64,000 nucleotides of DNA from Siphonodentalium dalli (lineage: Eukaryota > Mollusca > Scaphopoda > Gadilida > Siphonodentaliidae). Of the stretch, positions 32,630-43,355 are shown one piece after another. The stretch lies in NCBI GenBank assembly GCA_032622095.1, contig CP136069.1, forward strand, positions 156,167,043 through 156,231,042, read 5' to 3'. The notes beneath the pieces were generated by a model, which saw only the letters and a program-made list of their open reading frames with translations, made no database searches and had not been told where the DNA came from. Position 1 is the first letter of the stretch; every line of letters begins with the position of its first letter. Both the position numbers and the translations under genes were made by a program.

Positions 32630-33545
32630 GTAAATATGTTTACACCAAGATGGATAACAATTGGGTCAAATATATAGGGTCTGTTCTATAAGATGCATTT
32701 AGATATATTGAAAACTGGCATGAATCTGTTTACTTCTTGTGGGCCAACAACTAGGTTAGGAAATGGTCATTTAATTATCTGTGTTTATTTAGTGCATCAT
32801 GCAGGCATCATGGTTCACACGAAATCAACAGCAACCACCACTGATCATCTGATCTAGACTAATGGCAACAGGGGTTTGCATGGTGCCTCCCTATTTTTAA
32901 ACAGTTGAAATAAAATATTATGAATGACACAACATCAGATAGTTGATAAGAGAAGTCATTCTTCACAAGTTTTCGGCCTTAGACCTTCTTCAGTTGGTAT
33001 TAAATATTCCTCACTTCATGATACATTGTGCACAGATTTTAGTAATATAAAGCATCACAATCTTAGTTCGCATTTCTTGTTTGTATATCATTTCTTTTGT
33101 TTCCATGGTAACCATCCCATAGACAAATGAATGGAATTTCAGTTGGACTTTGGGGGGGGGGGTATCCTTAGCCCCACCCAGGCCATAATAAAAAAAGTTA
33201 TTTGTTTGTCGTCTCCCTACCTACCCACTAAAATGCCCTTACTCAAAAGGTTTTTTTTGGCAATTTTGGAAGAGATTTTTTTTCTTGCAAATGTCTATGT
33301 ATTTACCTTAATTTTTTGTATAATATTCTCAGACATAATAAAAATAACATTTTTCCTACATACCTACCCAGTAAGAAATATCTGGGTTGGGACAGGAAGA
33401 AGAAACAACTTTTTTATTATGGCCCCAGGGACAGTTCCACTTCTATTATTTTTCTCTCCGACCAATATAACATTGTTATTTTAGCTGATATATGAAGAAA
33501 TATGGTACTTTTTCTTAACAACATTAGTTTGTCCCATCAACATCA
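32630..33545. other. AT-rich spacer
   Basis: Has a poly-G run at 33152-33160. No gene or known repeat recognised. Confidence 0.35.
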
Positions 33546-33743
33546 TAGCAAATTATAATCTACTGTACAATATCCTCATCCTCAGACTGCAATACTATCC
33601 AACAAGACCTCCACAAACTTGAAAAGTGGGAAGATGATCGAGTGGCATAAGGCATTCAATACTGACAAATATGAAATAATCCACATACACAGGAAAAAAG
33701 AACCTATTATCCATGACTACTACCTCCACCATCAAACTAAACA

Positions 33744-33922
33744 CAGTAATGTCCAAAGTATATGACCCTTTAACCACAGCAGAATTATGGGAAATTTTCA
33801 GGATTTAGTCGGAAATATGGCTTTCCAATGAATGACAACAAGCCATATTTCTGGTTAAATCCTGAAAAATTTCCCATAATCTACTGTGGTTTAAGGGTCG
33901 ATTAATATATAGGACATTACTG
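33744..33922. mobile_element. Family C variant inserted in LINE relic
   Basis: CAGTAATGTCCAAAGTATAT ... GGACATTACTG, a sub-type with TCC instead of CCC in the end and ATTATGGGAAATTTTCAGG inside; flanks CA / TT are decayed. The LINE reading resumes on the other side. Confidence 0.82.
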
Positions 33923-34144
33923 TTGAACAGAAAAGGCATCTAAAGATATGTCATGGAATTCTCACATAAATAACATCACAAACAAAGCAAATGCCTCATT
34001 AAAGATTTTTGAGAAGAAACATCAGGATAAAAATTACCAATGAATGTTAAACATCAAAATTATACAGCTACACAGTCTAATGTGTGCCTCCTCTCAGGCT
34101 TCAACATAATGAAGGTTTGGAGTAACCTTCAGATAGAAAGAATT

Positions 34145-34247
34145 AGCAGGACCACTTATTTTTTTATTTTTTTTATTTTTATTGAATAACATTTGAACAT
34201 ACGTATACATAGCTAATACAAGTTACATCTAAGCAGGACCACTTATT
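34145..34247 (-). mobile_element. 71-bp poly-A retrocopy with 16-bp target duplication
   Basis: AGCAGGACCACTTATT occurs at 34145-34160 and 34232-34247. The 71 bases between, read on the minus strand, end in AATAAAAATAAAAAAAATAA, that is, a poly-A tail with polyadenylation-like words. The long duplication plus poly-A indicate target-primed reverse transcription of a severely 5'-truncated transcript. The source gene or element is not identified. Confidence 0.85.
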
Positions 34248-34420
34248 AACCAATACTGAGTGCTTAACTGACCAGTTGGCAGTGATCTATAAAATTAATT
34301 AGATTTGGCCTAACATGCCTTACAAGTATGTGTGTCATTGTGTGATTAATACTCAGCCTTTGTTGGCAGCCAAATGCTGGAACATTAGACTGACCCCAGT
34401 GGTCACTTCAGATTTCTTAT

Positions 34421-34681
34421 CTCTTCTGACCTCCCCAGCAAACAGCTGTGGAGTCAGCAATTAACCTGCAATACACATGATCACTGGAAGTTGGTGTGGT
34501 TACTTGCATCTTGGCCTCTAGTCCTTATTTATTTCTGCCTCTATACACGTACATGTAGTATGGTCCACTGTATGGATATGGATTTGGATGACTTCATAGA
34601 TTTCGACCATTGGGTTCACATTGTGTGTCTTCGTCAAATACGGATCTTCAACTTCCGGTATATATATTTACACCTCTATCT
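34421..34681. other. Spacer
   Basis: Nothing recognised. Confidence 0.35.
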
Positions 34682-34685
34682 TTAA

Positions 34686-35847
34686 TGATCAGGGGACCTC
34701 ACTTGACGTGACCAGAACCGCATGTTTACCATGAGAATAGGCAACTTGAAATTATTTGCTGTCAAATATCATTTTTATACGCCCGTTTGAAAAAACGGTC
34801 GTATTTATAAGTAAATGGGTTGTCTGTCCGTCCGTCCGACGTCTGTCGCTTTTGGTTTCTGGATGATAACTTTAGATTGAATTGAGTGAACTGAACCAAA
34901 TTTGGTATGTTACATGTAGTTTACCACACCAAAATACAGATCAAGTTCGAATATGGGTTTCGTCTGCATGATTTTGACTGAGTTATGTCCCTTTTTCAAC
35001 TTAGATTTTACCTGATTTGCGGTTTCCGGATGATAACTTTAGAATGAATCTAGTGAACTGAACCAAATTTGGTATATTAGTTTACCACCTCAAAATATAG
35101 ATCAAGTTTGAATATGGGTTTCGTCCGCATGCTTTTGACTGAGTTATGCCCCTTTTTCGACTTAGATTTTACCTGATATGCGGTTTCCAGATGATAACTT
35201 TAGATTGAATCGAGTGAACTGAACCAAATTTGGTATACAGATCAAGTTCAAATATTGGTTCTGTCTACATGATATTGCAGGTCAAGTTCGAATTTGTGTC
35301 CAATCCGACCATTTTTGCCAGAGTTATAGGATTTTTTTGTCTGAAAATAGCCGAAAATAAATATTAAAAAAAATATTTTCCATTTATATTTTGAGGTTTC
35401 TGATTGGTATGTGAATTTTTCAGTCAAAAATACCACACTTGAAGTTATTGTGTTATATTTTTGTTATTATTTCGTCTGAATTAAACCTTGCCCCACTCCA
35501 CTCCAGAAACGAGCGTACACGATCCGACGGCGTGCTCTTGTTTTAGAATCAAAAATAATTTCTTGGATTCAATCACCTTATCAACTTTTATTTGCTGAAT
35601 AGGTAATTATTTTAGTGGAAGAATAGCAAATTTGATAATTATTTGAAAATATAGTCCAGGCAGATGTTTACAGTGAATCAGGAAATTTGCAGTCAAATTT
35701 TCAAGGTAAATTTCTTGTTTTGTTTCCATCTACAATGTTTTTTCTGCATCTTTTACAGATGGGTCAACTTGTGTGCATTTCATAATTGTGAATTTTAGAT
35801 GGACAGCAACTTTTTTCAATTTGATACCCATTGAGGTCCCCTGACCC
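34686..35847. mobile_element. TTAA-flanked element with internal tandem units, 1.16 kb
   Basis: TTAA at 34682-34685 and 35848-35851; inverted TCAGGGGACCTCA (34689-34701) / TGAGGTCCCCTGA (35832-35844). The interior carries a CCGTTT..AAACGG hairpin, CTGTCCGTCCGTCC and tandem units of 161-167 bp (from 34861, 35028 and 35189). No ORF. The enclosure could be coincidental nesting of a second repeat. Confidence 0.65.
34778..35245 (+). repeat. GTCCGTCC-type repeat with tandem units
   Basis: Starts with an imperfect hairpin (ATACGCCCGTTTG / AAACGGTCGTAT). Units begin GGATGATAACTTTAGA and include GAACCAAATTTGGTAT, AGATCAAGTTCGAATATGGG and GACTGAGTTATG. The same words occur in 44020-44525 with a 150-bp period. 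Confidence 0.78.
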
Positions 35848-35929
35848 TTAAAGTTACATGCCTCATTTGTGTACAATTCAATTCAGTTCATGCAGTCCAT
35901 TCACAGTCCCTAGGAATAACTGATTATAT

Positions 35930-36205
35930 TAAATTTATTGTTCCACAGAGGACTATCTATAGTAATGGCACTTGTCTGTTTTATACGTGCATCCGTGTGT
36001 CTGTCTGTCCATCTGTCCGAGCCAGTATTCTGTCATTTTCTGGTCAATTTTCTAAAAACTTGGCACATATCAACCAGCATGGGAACCTGCGCACCTGCGA
36101 TTTTGAGTTCAGTCGGAGTCATTTTGGCAGAGTTATTGCCATTTTTCAGCATAGAAATGTTTTATGTTTTTTATATTTTGACTATATCTGGTTGCACGTC
36201 TTAGA
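35930..36205 (+). repeat. GTCCGTCC-type repeat fragment
   Basis: GTGTGTCTGTCTGTCCATCT, TTTTCTGGTCAATTTTC, GGCAGAGTTATTGCCATTTT. Related to 34778 by layout. Its open frames are the spurious translations common for this repeat. Confidence 0.65.
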
Positions 36206-36214
36206 ATAAATTGC

Positions 36215-36759
36215 AGGCCGATATATTTGCTCAGCTATTTACAGATTGTTCAGCTCTTTATTTAACAATTGTTACTAACTAATATTATATATTTTCTCAA
36301 CTAATGATCAATTTCTCAGCTCTTTATATTGCTCTTATTACTAACTATATAATATTATATATTTGCTCAAATATTATTAGATTGTTCAGCTCTTTATTTA
36401 ACTGTTATTACTAACCAATATTATATATTTTCTCAACTATTGATAAATTTCTCACCCCATTATATAGCTATTATTACTAACTATATAATATTATATATTT
36501 GCGTAACTATTATTAGATGTTCAGCTCTTTATTTAACTATTATTACCAACTAATATTATATATTTGCTCAACTATTGATAAATTTCTCAGCCCTTTATAT
36601 AGCTATTATTACTATAAACTTTATAATATTATATATTTGCTCAGCAATTAGTGGATTGCTCAGCTCTTTATTTAACTGTTATTATTAACTAATAATATAT
36701 ACATCTATTTGCTCATCTATTGATAGTTCCTCATCCCTTTATATAGCTATATTTATTAA
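36215..36759 (+). repeat. AT-rich tandem array, about 137-bp dimeric units
   Basis: TTCAGCTCTTTATTTAAC recurs at 36249, 36385, 36520 and about 36659. Each unit consists of two related half-units (TATTACTAACTA, ATATTATATATTTGCTCA). PB-A element 4 is inserted at a TTAA near its right end and CACATATTTGCTC after it looks like its continuation. Confidence 0.85.
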
Positions 36760-37150
36760 CCCTTTACCCAACAAACCGGCCAAAACCGGCCAAATAAAGC
36801 TTCAACAGCCTAAAATATCTTCGGTCTGTCTCAATAGAACCATACAAATATGGATATCATTGGAACCGGCTCCTTGACCACATTGTGATAGTTACAGTTA
36901 TGCCCTGTGCCAATGCATTCTCTTATATATGCGAGTCGACCATAGGTCGCCTCGCATATATAAGAGAATGCATTGGCCTTAAAAAAAATCTTTTTTAACA
37001 CTTTTTACAATTTTTCTTACATTCTTTAACAATTTTATAATTTTTAATGTGTTAAGCCGATGCATTCTCTTATATATGCGAGGCGACCTATGGTCGACTC
37101 GCATATATAAGAGAATGCATTGGCACAGGGCCCTTCTGTTGGGTAAAGGG
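36760..37150 (+). mobile_element. PB-A element 4
   Basis: TTAA 36756-36759 and 37151-37154; complete, with both A hairpins. Confidence 0.9.
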
Positions 37151-37154
37151 TTAA

Positions 37155-38095
37155 CACATATTTGCTCTCTGCATCTGTGTGCTGTGTCTGCTTCATTTGT
37201 AATGCACCCCTGGTTTAGTGGTCCTGCTGAATTGCTAGAGCCGGAAGCCGCCTTTGCAAGCTGCCACCAGCCATATTGGCCTCAAGCCGCTGCCAGCCAT
37301 ATTATCTCTAATCCCAGCCACAAGAAAAAATCTCTGCCGCCAGAAATGTAAAATGGCTGAGCCATGTGCATGGGCTTATATTTCAAGCACAACTGTACTA
37401 TGAATCGCAAAGAACTAAACCATATTGCCTAATATTGGTATACTCGCATGGACACGGCATGGTTGTTATATTATCAGAACACCCTGGTCTCTCAATGTGG
37501 AATAGACTATTCCAATGCATGCTTTCATAAAACTGAATTGGAGAATCCATTCAGTATTGAAAGGGTTAAAGTATAAATTGTTTATTTCGACACGACTCAA
37601 TCTCAGACATCGCTGGCATTTGTCAATATATGCACATGACCTGTAGAAGAGAATAGAAAATAGTTTGAAATATTATATCATTAATATCAGATTCATCTGT
37701 CAATGAAGCATGCATATGTCACCAGATGCCAGTGATGATAGCAGTCTGATGTCGACTGAAGTCCCAATGTAACTTATACCAATTAGATGGGGAAACTACA
37801 TAGTACATCCATGCCAGTCCTTAGTGTATTTTCGCCACAATGGAAAAGCCTAACTCCAAAATAGCATGTTTGGTATGGGATTCTACGATTTCACCATAAA
37901 CGCTAAAACAAACGGGGTCTATAACTGGGGATCAGGAAAATTTCGGAAACAAAAATATGCTGAATGATTAAGTCTTAGCCGGCTGAGCCACCATATTTCG
38001 TCAACCACGAACATCGTGACTGAGCTAGCTCAACCAGCCATGAAATTGGTTGAGCCAGCTGCGAAAACTATTTGTCGTGGCCTGGGGTCTATGAA
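37155..38095. other. Spacer
   Basis: GCCGCC/CAGCCATATT-rich words near 37245-37345 resemble repeat L. No supported exon. Confidence 0.35.
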
Positions 38096-38440
38096 TTGCT
38101 ATGATGCTGGTGGGTCCTGCTGTATTGCTTATATAATGATGCTGGTGGGTCCAGCTGTATTGCTATGGTGATGGTGGGTCCTGCTGTATTGCTATGGTGA
38201 TGGTGGGTCCTGCTGTATTGCTATGGTGATGGTGGTTCCAGCTGTATTGCTATGGTGATGGTGGGTCCTGCTGTATTGCTTATATAATGATGCTGGTGGG
38301 TCCAGCTGTATTGCTATGGTGATGGTGGGTCCTGCTGTATTGCTATGGTGATGGTGGGTCCTGCTGTATTGCTATGGTGATGGTGGGTCCTGCTGTATTG
38401 CTATGGTGATGGTGGGTCCTGCTGTATTGCTATGGTGATG
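38096..38440 (+). repeat. 29-bp minisatellite with higher-order structure, 11 units
   Basis: Unit TATGGTGATGGTGGGTCC + TGCTGTATTGC. A longer variant starting TATATAATGATGCTGG occurs at 38130 and 38281, 151 bp apart, so units 2-6 and 7-11 are two copies of a five-unit block. Confidence 0.92.
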
Positions 38441-38877
38441 GAGTCTACTTCTCCCTAATAATGGAGAGTGACTTCTCCCAATTTGAAACCTCCAGGCTGG
38501 TACCTGGGCCTTCGATAAATAAATATTTCCTCAGCTCATATTTTCAGGTAGCTATTTTACTAACACATTTTGGTATCTACATGTATTTTACTAACACATA
38601 TTTGGTATCTGCATCTCAATGCTCTTGCTGCTTTGTTGCTAACACTATTTAATCTGTATTTTAGCCATGTCGCCGCAATGGACTTCGTTGGGCGGTAATC
38701 ATCAATGTCGTTATTATCACGATTATTAAAGGGATTTATGATCTTCATGTCTAACCTTAACTTATACAATTGGTTGATTTTGTCATGTTCATGGTGTCAA
38801 AATTCGCTGATACGGTATACAGTATTCATACTCAAGTGAATTAATAGATAACCACACCTTGGAACTCGCTGACGGGC
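38441..38877. other. Spacer
   Basis: Nothing recognised. Confidence 0.35.
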
Positions 38878-39020
38878 TGGTTTAACAATATTTACCTTGA
38901 CCTTGTAAGTCAGTGCATTCTCTTATATATGCGATGTTCCCTATGGGAGACTCGCATATAGAAGAGAATGCACTAGCACAGGATCTTTAATGCTGACCAG
39001 CACGGCTCCCATCATGAAGT
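38878..39020 (+). mobile_element. PB-D / module-A fragment
   Basis: AACAATATTTACCTTGACCT, one degenerate A hairpin, GGATCTTTAATGCTGACCAG and GGCTCCCATCATGAA. Both TTAA ends are lost. Confidence 0.7.
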
Positions 39021-39028
39021 TCAACTGT

Positions 39029-39165
39029 TGAGGCGTAAGCAGAATGTTGTTCACAGAGGGTCAATTTGGTGACAATAGCCCACCGTGCAGGATAGCGTCA
39101 CTAAATTCACCCACAGGGGACCTCATTCTGCAAATGACAGACATACTATTTGCAGGCTTGCATAT
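39029..39165 (+). mobile_element. Family D single right hairpin
   Basis: GAGGCGTAAGCAGAATG to GACAGACATACTATTTGCAG. Left part missing. Confidence 0.75.
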
Positions 39166-39814
39166 TTTGATCCCCATAACATGACAAAAACAAGCGATTA
39201 TTACCCAGTTTAATTTGAGGCATGACGATTTTAATATATCTTTTTAAGCACATTACTTCACCTAGTCCAAGATTTCTCTTCATATTCAACTGACCAATGG
39301 GAATGTGTCAAAAATGTCAAGAGAAAGAGACAATAAATAGGGAAAATTGATCGATTTTATGAGATCCAATGTGACTCAATTTCATCATATTGTGTGGTTA
39401 TTTTTTTTTTGGGTCTCAATTCTGAAATGTGGTTGAAATTAAGTGGGCCATTAATATCAATAGAGTGCATTTTCAAAATTCTAATGAAATTTAATTATAA
39501 TTTTCATTTTTTCTTAATTTGGGGTAATTTCTGTGGAATTTATAAAAAAAAAAAAAATTGAATGAAAGAGAGACTATGAAGTGGTCGCAACTGTATTTTA
39601 GAGTTTCGCCTTTCTTACATTTTCTCTCTTTAGACTTGCACATCAAGAATCATATGTTCATGTTTCTGAACCTGGTTATTGTCATTGAATTTAAATGAAG
39701 AGTAATCTGACATACCGTATTACACCAATCACTCCCTTTACAACGGGTATTAGTCAAACATGCAATTATATCTAGATATCCCCCAAGGGCTATATGCACC
39801 CATATAGAGAAAGG
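39166..39814. other. AT-rich spacer
   Basis: Nothing recognised. Confidence 0.35.
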
Positions 39815-39818
39815 TTAA

Positions 39819-40210
39819 CCCTTTACCCAACAGAACGGCCCTGTGCCAATGCATTCTCTTATATATGCGAGTCGACCATAGGTCGCCTCGCATATATAAG
39901 AGAATGCATTGGCTTAACACATTACAAATTATAAAATTGTTTAAGAATGTACGAAAAAATGGTAAAAAGTGTTAAAAAAATATTTTTTTTAGGCCAATGC
40001 ATTCTCTTATATATGCGAGGCGACCTATGGTCGACTCGCATATATAAGAGAATGCATTGGCACAGGGCATAACTGTAACTATCACAATGTGGTCAAGGAG
40101 CCGGTTCCAATGATATCCATATTTGTATGGTTCTATTGAGACAGACCGAAGATATTTTAGGCTGTTGAAGCTTTATTTGGCCGGTTTTGGCCGTTTTGTT
40201 GGGTAAAGGG
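39819..40210 (-). mobile_element. PB-A element 5
   Basis: TTAA 39815-39818 and 40211-40214; inverted relative to 15563, both A hairpins intact, GGCCGGTTTTGGCCG subterminal at right. Confidence 0.9.
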
Positions 40211-40214
40211 TTAA

Positions 40215-40545
40215 TTCACCACATGATACTACATTATGCACTGATTTTAGTGATAAAAAGCATCACAATCTGATTTTTTCACATTTCTTGTTTATCATTT
40301 CTGTAGTTTCCAAGCTAACCATCCCATGGATAAATCAGACAATCTTATCAGGGATGTTGTGACAGGGGAAGGTGGGGTTGGGGGTGTCTCACCACCCTAA
40401 CTTTGGCCAAAATTTTCAATAGTCAGAAATTTCATGCCTGACACAAACAACATAAATTGGAAATTTCAAACTAAAATTAGGTTGGATCTGTTTGGATAAT
40501 TTGATATTCCAATATTTCCTTTTCAGACCAAGAGTCAATTATTAA
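40215..40545 (+). repeat. Repeat matching 6711-6890, flank of family E copy 3
   Basis: GGGGTGTCTCACCACCCTAA, ATTTTCAATAGTCAGAAATT, AATTGGAAATTTCAAAC correspond to 6730-6870. Both loci received family E at about the same relative place. Confidence 0.55.
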
Positions 40546-40987
40546 AGGTACTCAATCCGATTCGATGGTCACCATATCATCAGATTCCAACAATAACAAA
40601 AAAAAATTGAAATGCCGCTTCAGTTATCAGAATCGAATAATTGCCCAAAACAAATGCTAATAACAGTCAACTATCATATAAAATTGCCCAAAACCTGTTA
40701 TTTGTCAACATTTTGTTCAATGAAATTTTTCCGGTTTGTCAAATATCTGACACAAAAAAGCAACTTGTTTTTAGAGTTATCCATCTTCATCCGCAATTTG
40801 GTCTGAGAACGTCTTCTCGTCGACTGTTTACTTAAAATTATCGGTTGTGAAAAATAATAGATTTCAAACATAGATATCTGATCACTCTGAGCTTTGATGG
40901 GTTGGTTCCTCAACTCGAATCAAATATTTTTTACCCCAGAAGCCAAGGAAATAGTAAATTAGGAGCGTTGATACCGATTACGCATCT
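40546..40987 (-). mobile_element. Family E copy 3 (asymmetric form)
   Basis: TTAA 40542-40545 and 40988-40991; left end AGGTACTCAATCCGA, right end decayed (GATTACGCATCT). The halves differ (CAACAATAACAAAA left; CAACTCGAATCAAATATTTT right), so this is the non-foldback form. Confidence 0.75.
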
Positions 40988-40991
40988 TTAA

Positions 40992-41355
40992 CCTACTTTC
41001 AGTTATATTTTTGGACTGAAATGAAATAAAGGTTGACACCCTCATTTCACTGACAAGTATATGCTCTTTTCTTCAGAATTTGAAGTTTGGAACTCTGTGT
41101 TATTCAAAACAGACCCACCCTCATTTGTGATGTACATGTATATTATTGTTTCACAGATTAAACTATAGCCCTGCACTCACTGCAGTCACCGCATGCTTTT
41201 GCACCAGTCGTTTTATGTAATTTCTTTTCAGGTCTATCCAAATTATTGCTGGCTCCTTCCTATAGGTCCCAGATGATTCGATTCTGTGTCAACATCGGTG
41301 ATGTGATTCACATACCCGAATCGGGTTACTCTTGTTTTTCATAAGGGGGACATGG
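40992..41355. other. Spacer
   Basis: Nothing recognised. Confidence 0.35.
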
Positions 41356-41359
41356 TTAA

Positions 41360-41562
41360 CCCTTTCAGTGCCAAGTCCGATTTTTGTATCAACCCATATT
41401 TCCTTGATCATTTTTCAAATTTATTGATTATAATAATGTGATACATTGATGGAAAGAGCTAGAGCTCTTTCCGTCAATGTATACATTATTATAATCAATA
41501 AATTTGAAAAATGATCAAGGAAATATGGGTTGATACAAAAATCGGACTTGGCACTGAAAGGG
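41360..41562. mobile_element. PB-B end type, near-perfect 203-bp palindrome
   Basis: TTAA 41356-41359 and 41563-41566; CCCTTTCAGTGCCAAG / CTTGGCACTGAAAGGG. Arms of about 100 bp pair almost perfectly around AGAGCTAGAGCTCT. No module A. Confidence 0.9.
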
Positions 41563-41714
41563 TTAAAGGCTCATGGGAGATTGCGCTCCATAATACACCT
41601 TACAATATTTGCTTTTGAATTTTTCCAGGTTTAAAAATAGGTCAATAAATATCTGAACTACCTTTTTGTGGTCATTATACGGCCCAGAAAGACACATTGA
41701 GGTCATAAAAATAC

Positions 41715-42135
41715 AACTTCGCGAATTTAGTGATGCTATCCTGACACTATCTGGGGGACCTCATTCTGCTCAGGCCTCATCTTCTGGGATCTATCTGCAT
41801 TCTCGATTTTAACATTGTTTTAGTTACTTTCTTCCTTCTGTTTGGTTTCTATATATATCCCCTAATTTGCAGAAGATAAAAGGCATAATCAAGGTGACTA
41901 ATGGGTGAAACATCATCAACTTCAACTGGGGAATTCATTCTGATCCTAGGTCTCATATAGTTAAGTAACTAAAAACAATGTTAATTTGGGACCATAAATA
42001 CTTCCCAGAAGATGAGGTCAAATCAGACCCTGAGGGATAATTTGGTGATGCTAGCCTGCTGTGCAGGGTAGCATCACTAAATTCACCCTCTGGGGACCTC
42101 ATTCTGCAAATATCAGACACACTATTTCCAGGCTT
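41715..42135 (+). mobile_element. Family D copy 12
   Basis: Left hairpin reduced (GCGAATTTAGTGATGCTATC); full middle and complete right hairpin ending CAGACACACTATTTCCAGGC. Confidence 0.75.
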
Positions 42136-42163
42136 GCATGTCACCCTCTCTGCTGGTCCCTTT

Positions 42164-42560
42164 TAGCTCAACTTTACTGTGTAAAGTTTGAGCTATTGCC
42201 ATCGGTTGTTCATCCATTGTCTGTGCGTTTGTGGATGTGTGTGTGTGCATGCAATGTGTGCATGTCCATCAACAAATTTCCTTTGGCACACCCTACAGAG
42301 CCACCAGCAGCCATCTTGGATTTCAGTTTTTAATCCATTAGCACACCCTACAGGCCACATGCCTCTGATGATCGTCACCAAACTTTATATGGATCATCGG
42401 GGTGACTTCTCTGTGGGAGCTGTCCATATTTTCTCATTTTCAATGAAAAACATGGCCGCCAGTAGCCATCTTGGATTTTACTCTTTGCATCACTAAATAC
42501 TTTGGCACACCCTACAGGCCACATCCCTCATCCAATCATCACCAAACTTCATATGGATCC
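42164..42560 (+). repeat. Dispersed repeat L copy 2
   Basis: Begins with hairpin GCTCAACTTTAC / GTAAAGTTTGAGC, then a TGTGTGTGCATG run, GCACACCCTACAGGCCACAT (twice) and ACCAAACTTCATATGGATCC. Confidence 0.75.
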
Positions 42561-42766
42561 TCATCTCAATCATTATTGAGACTCCAAAAATCAGCTGATA
42601 TTCATGAAAAATTAAACCATCCTAAAATTAAAATCATCCTTTATTATTCTCCCATTAAAAAGTAATACCAAACCCTGTTTATTTGATCATCTAATTCATT
42701 CCTGCGTAGAAATCAATATCTTTCTGTCTTCTTTGTGAATAATAGAGTACTGACTTGGATTTGACC

Positions 42767-42812
42767 CCCCCCCCCCCCCAACACCCCCCCCCCCCCCCTC
42801 CCCCAATATCTC
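42767..42812. repeat. Poly-C tracts
   Basis: Runs of C interrupted by AACA and T. Confidence 0.9.
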
Positions 42813-42978
42813 TGTGTACTGTTTAATTTATTGACTCAATTACGAGATTGTTGGAAATTTTCCAACTGATAACCATTTGAGTCCATTATTTTTTCAAAAA
42901 TATTTAGGAGGATAAAATACAACTATTGGTCTAAATTCAACAAACACCCCACTAATTACTGGTTGGTATAATAACAAA

Positions 42979-43224
42979 CTATGAGAACAATTTCAACCTA
43001 TTTTTGTTGTGAACTTTTTTTTTAAATTTGCCGAAGTCTGTATCCTCTTCCCTGAAGCCAATGGGCATATTATATGTGGAGGCACTCTTGTTCATTATAA
43101 CCTGGTATCCGTGACGAGAGTCTCCACAAATCAGCTGATGCTTCTGAAAAATTAAACCATCAAATGTACACAATTCTTGTGAGAAAAATGCATCCTTTCT
43201 TACTATTACCCTCCCATTATACAA
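42979..43224 (-). CDS. Unidentified coding-looking ORF (possible mobile-element or exon fragment)
   Basis: 81 codons from MYNGRVIVRKDAFFSQELCT to KKKVHNKNRLKLFS. The composition (mixed charged, aromatic and cysteine residues) is unlike the hydrophobic or low-complexity readings usual for this AT-rich DNA. The frame extends upstream as WVGFHL to a TGA. A degraded tandem copy at 42565-42760 shows related but stop-ridden sequence (FNGR..., then the LIF block). The family is not recognised. It could be a fragment of a transposon ORF or the last exon of a gene on the minus strand. No splice acceptor was fixed. Confidence 0.35.
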   Translation of the reverse strand: MYNGRVIVRKDAFFSQELCTFDGLIFQKHQLICGDSRHGYQVIMNKSASTYNMPIGFREEDTDFGKFKKKVHNKNRLKLFS

Positions 43225-43355
43225 GTGAAATCCGACCCATCTAATTCATTCCCGCGTAGAAATCAATTTCTTTCTGTGTTCTTTGTGAATAATGGAGTGC
43301 CGACTTGGATTCCCCCGATATCTCTATGTTTAATTCATTGACTGAATTATGAGAG

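Larger units (their letters stand above)
33546..34420 (+). pseudogene. LINE (Jockey/CR1-type) reverse transcriptase relic, twice interrupted
   Basis: Conceptual reading with frameshifts gives reverse-transcriptase blocks in the expected order. A decayed palm region (ATCTACTGTACAATA, where the catalytic Asp pair is lost) is followed by DCNTIQQDLHKLEKWEDD, FNTDKYEIIHIHRKK, EPIIHDYYLHH, SWNSHINNITNKANASL and FLRRNIRIKIT, then RISRTT and a CWNIRLTPVVTSD block like the WN-LPPEVVT motif. These are typical of the C-terminal half of jockey/CR1-type LINE polymerases. There are several stops and frameshifts. A family C element (33744-33922) and a 71-bp poly-A retrocopy (34161-34231) interrupt it. The N-terminal half and endonuclease are absent. 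Clearly dead. Confidence 0.78.
42565..43355 (-). repeat. Tandem duplication, two diverged copies
   Basis: 42570-42850 and 43110-43350 share AATCAGCTGAT, GAAAAATTAAACCATC, ATCTAATTCATTCC, GCGTAGAAATCAAT and TTTGTGAATAAT in the same order. The right copy keeps an open frame; the left is degraded and holds long C runs. Confidence 0.75.

Noticed and set aside
35938-36209. 88- and 70-codon frames with CLSVHLSEPVF-like sequence
   Set aside because: This is the usual spurious translation of a GTCTGTCTGTCC-containing dispersed repeat, not a membrane protein.
42366-42410. Hammerhead-like CTGATGA core
   Set aside because: The GAAA strand and the required helices cannot be paired around it.
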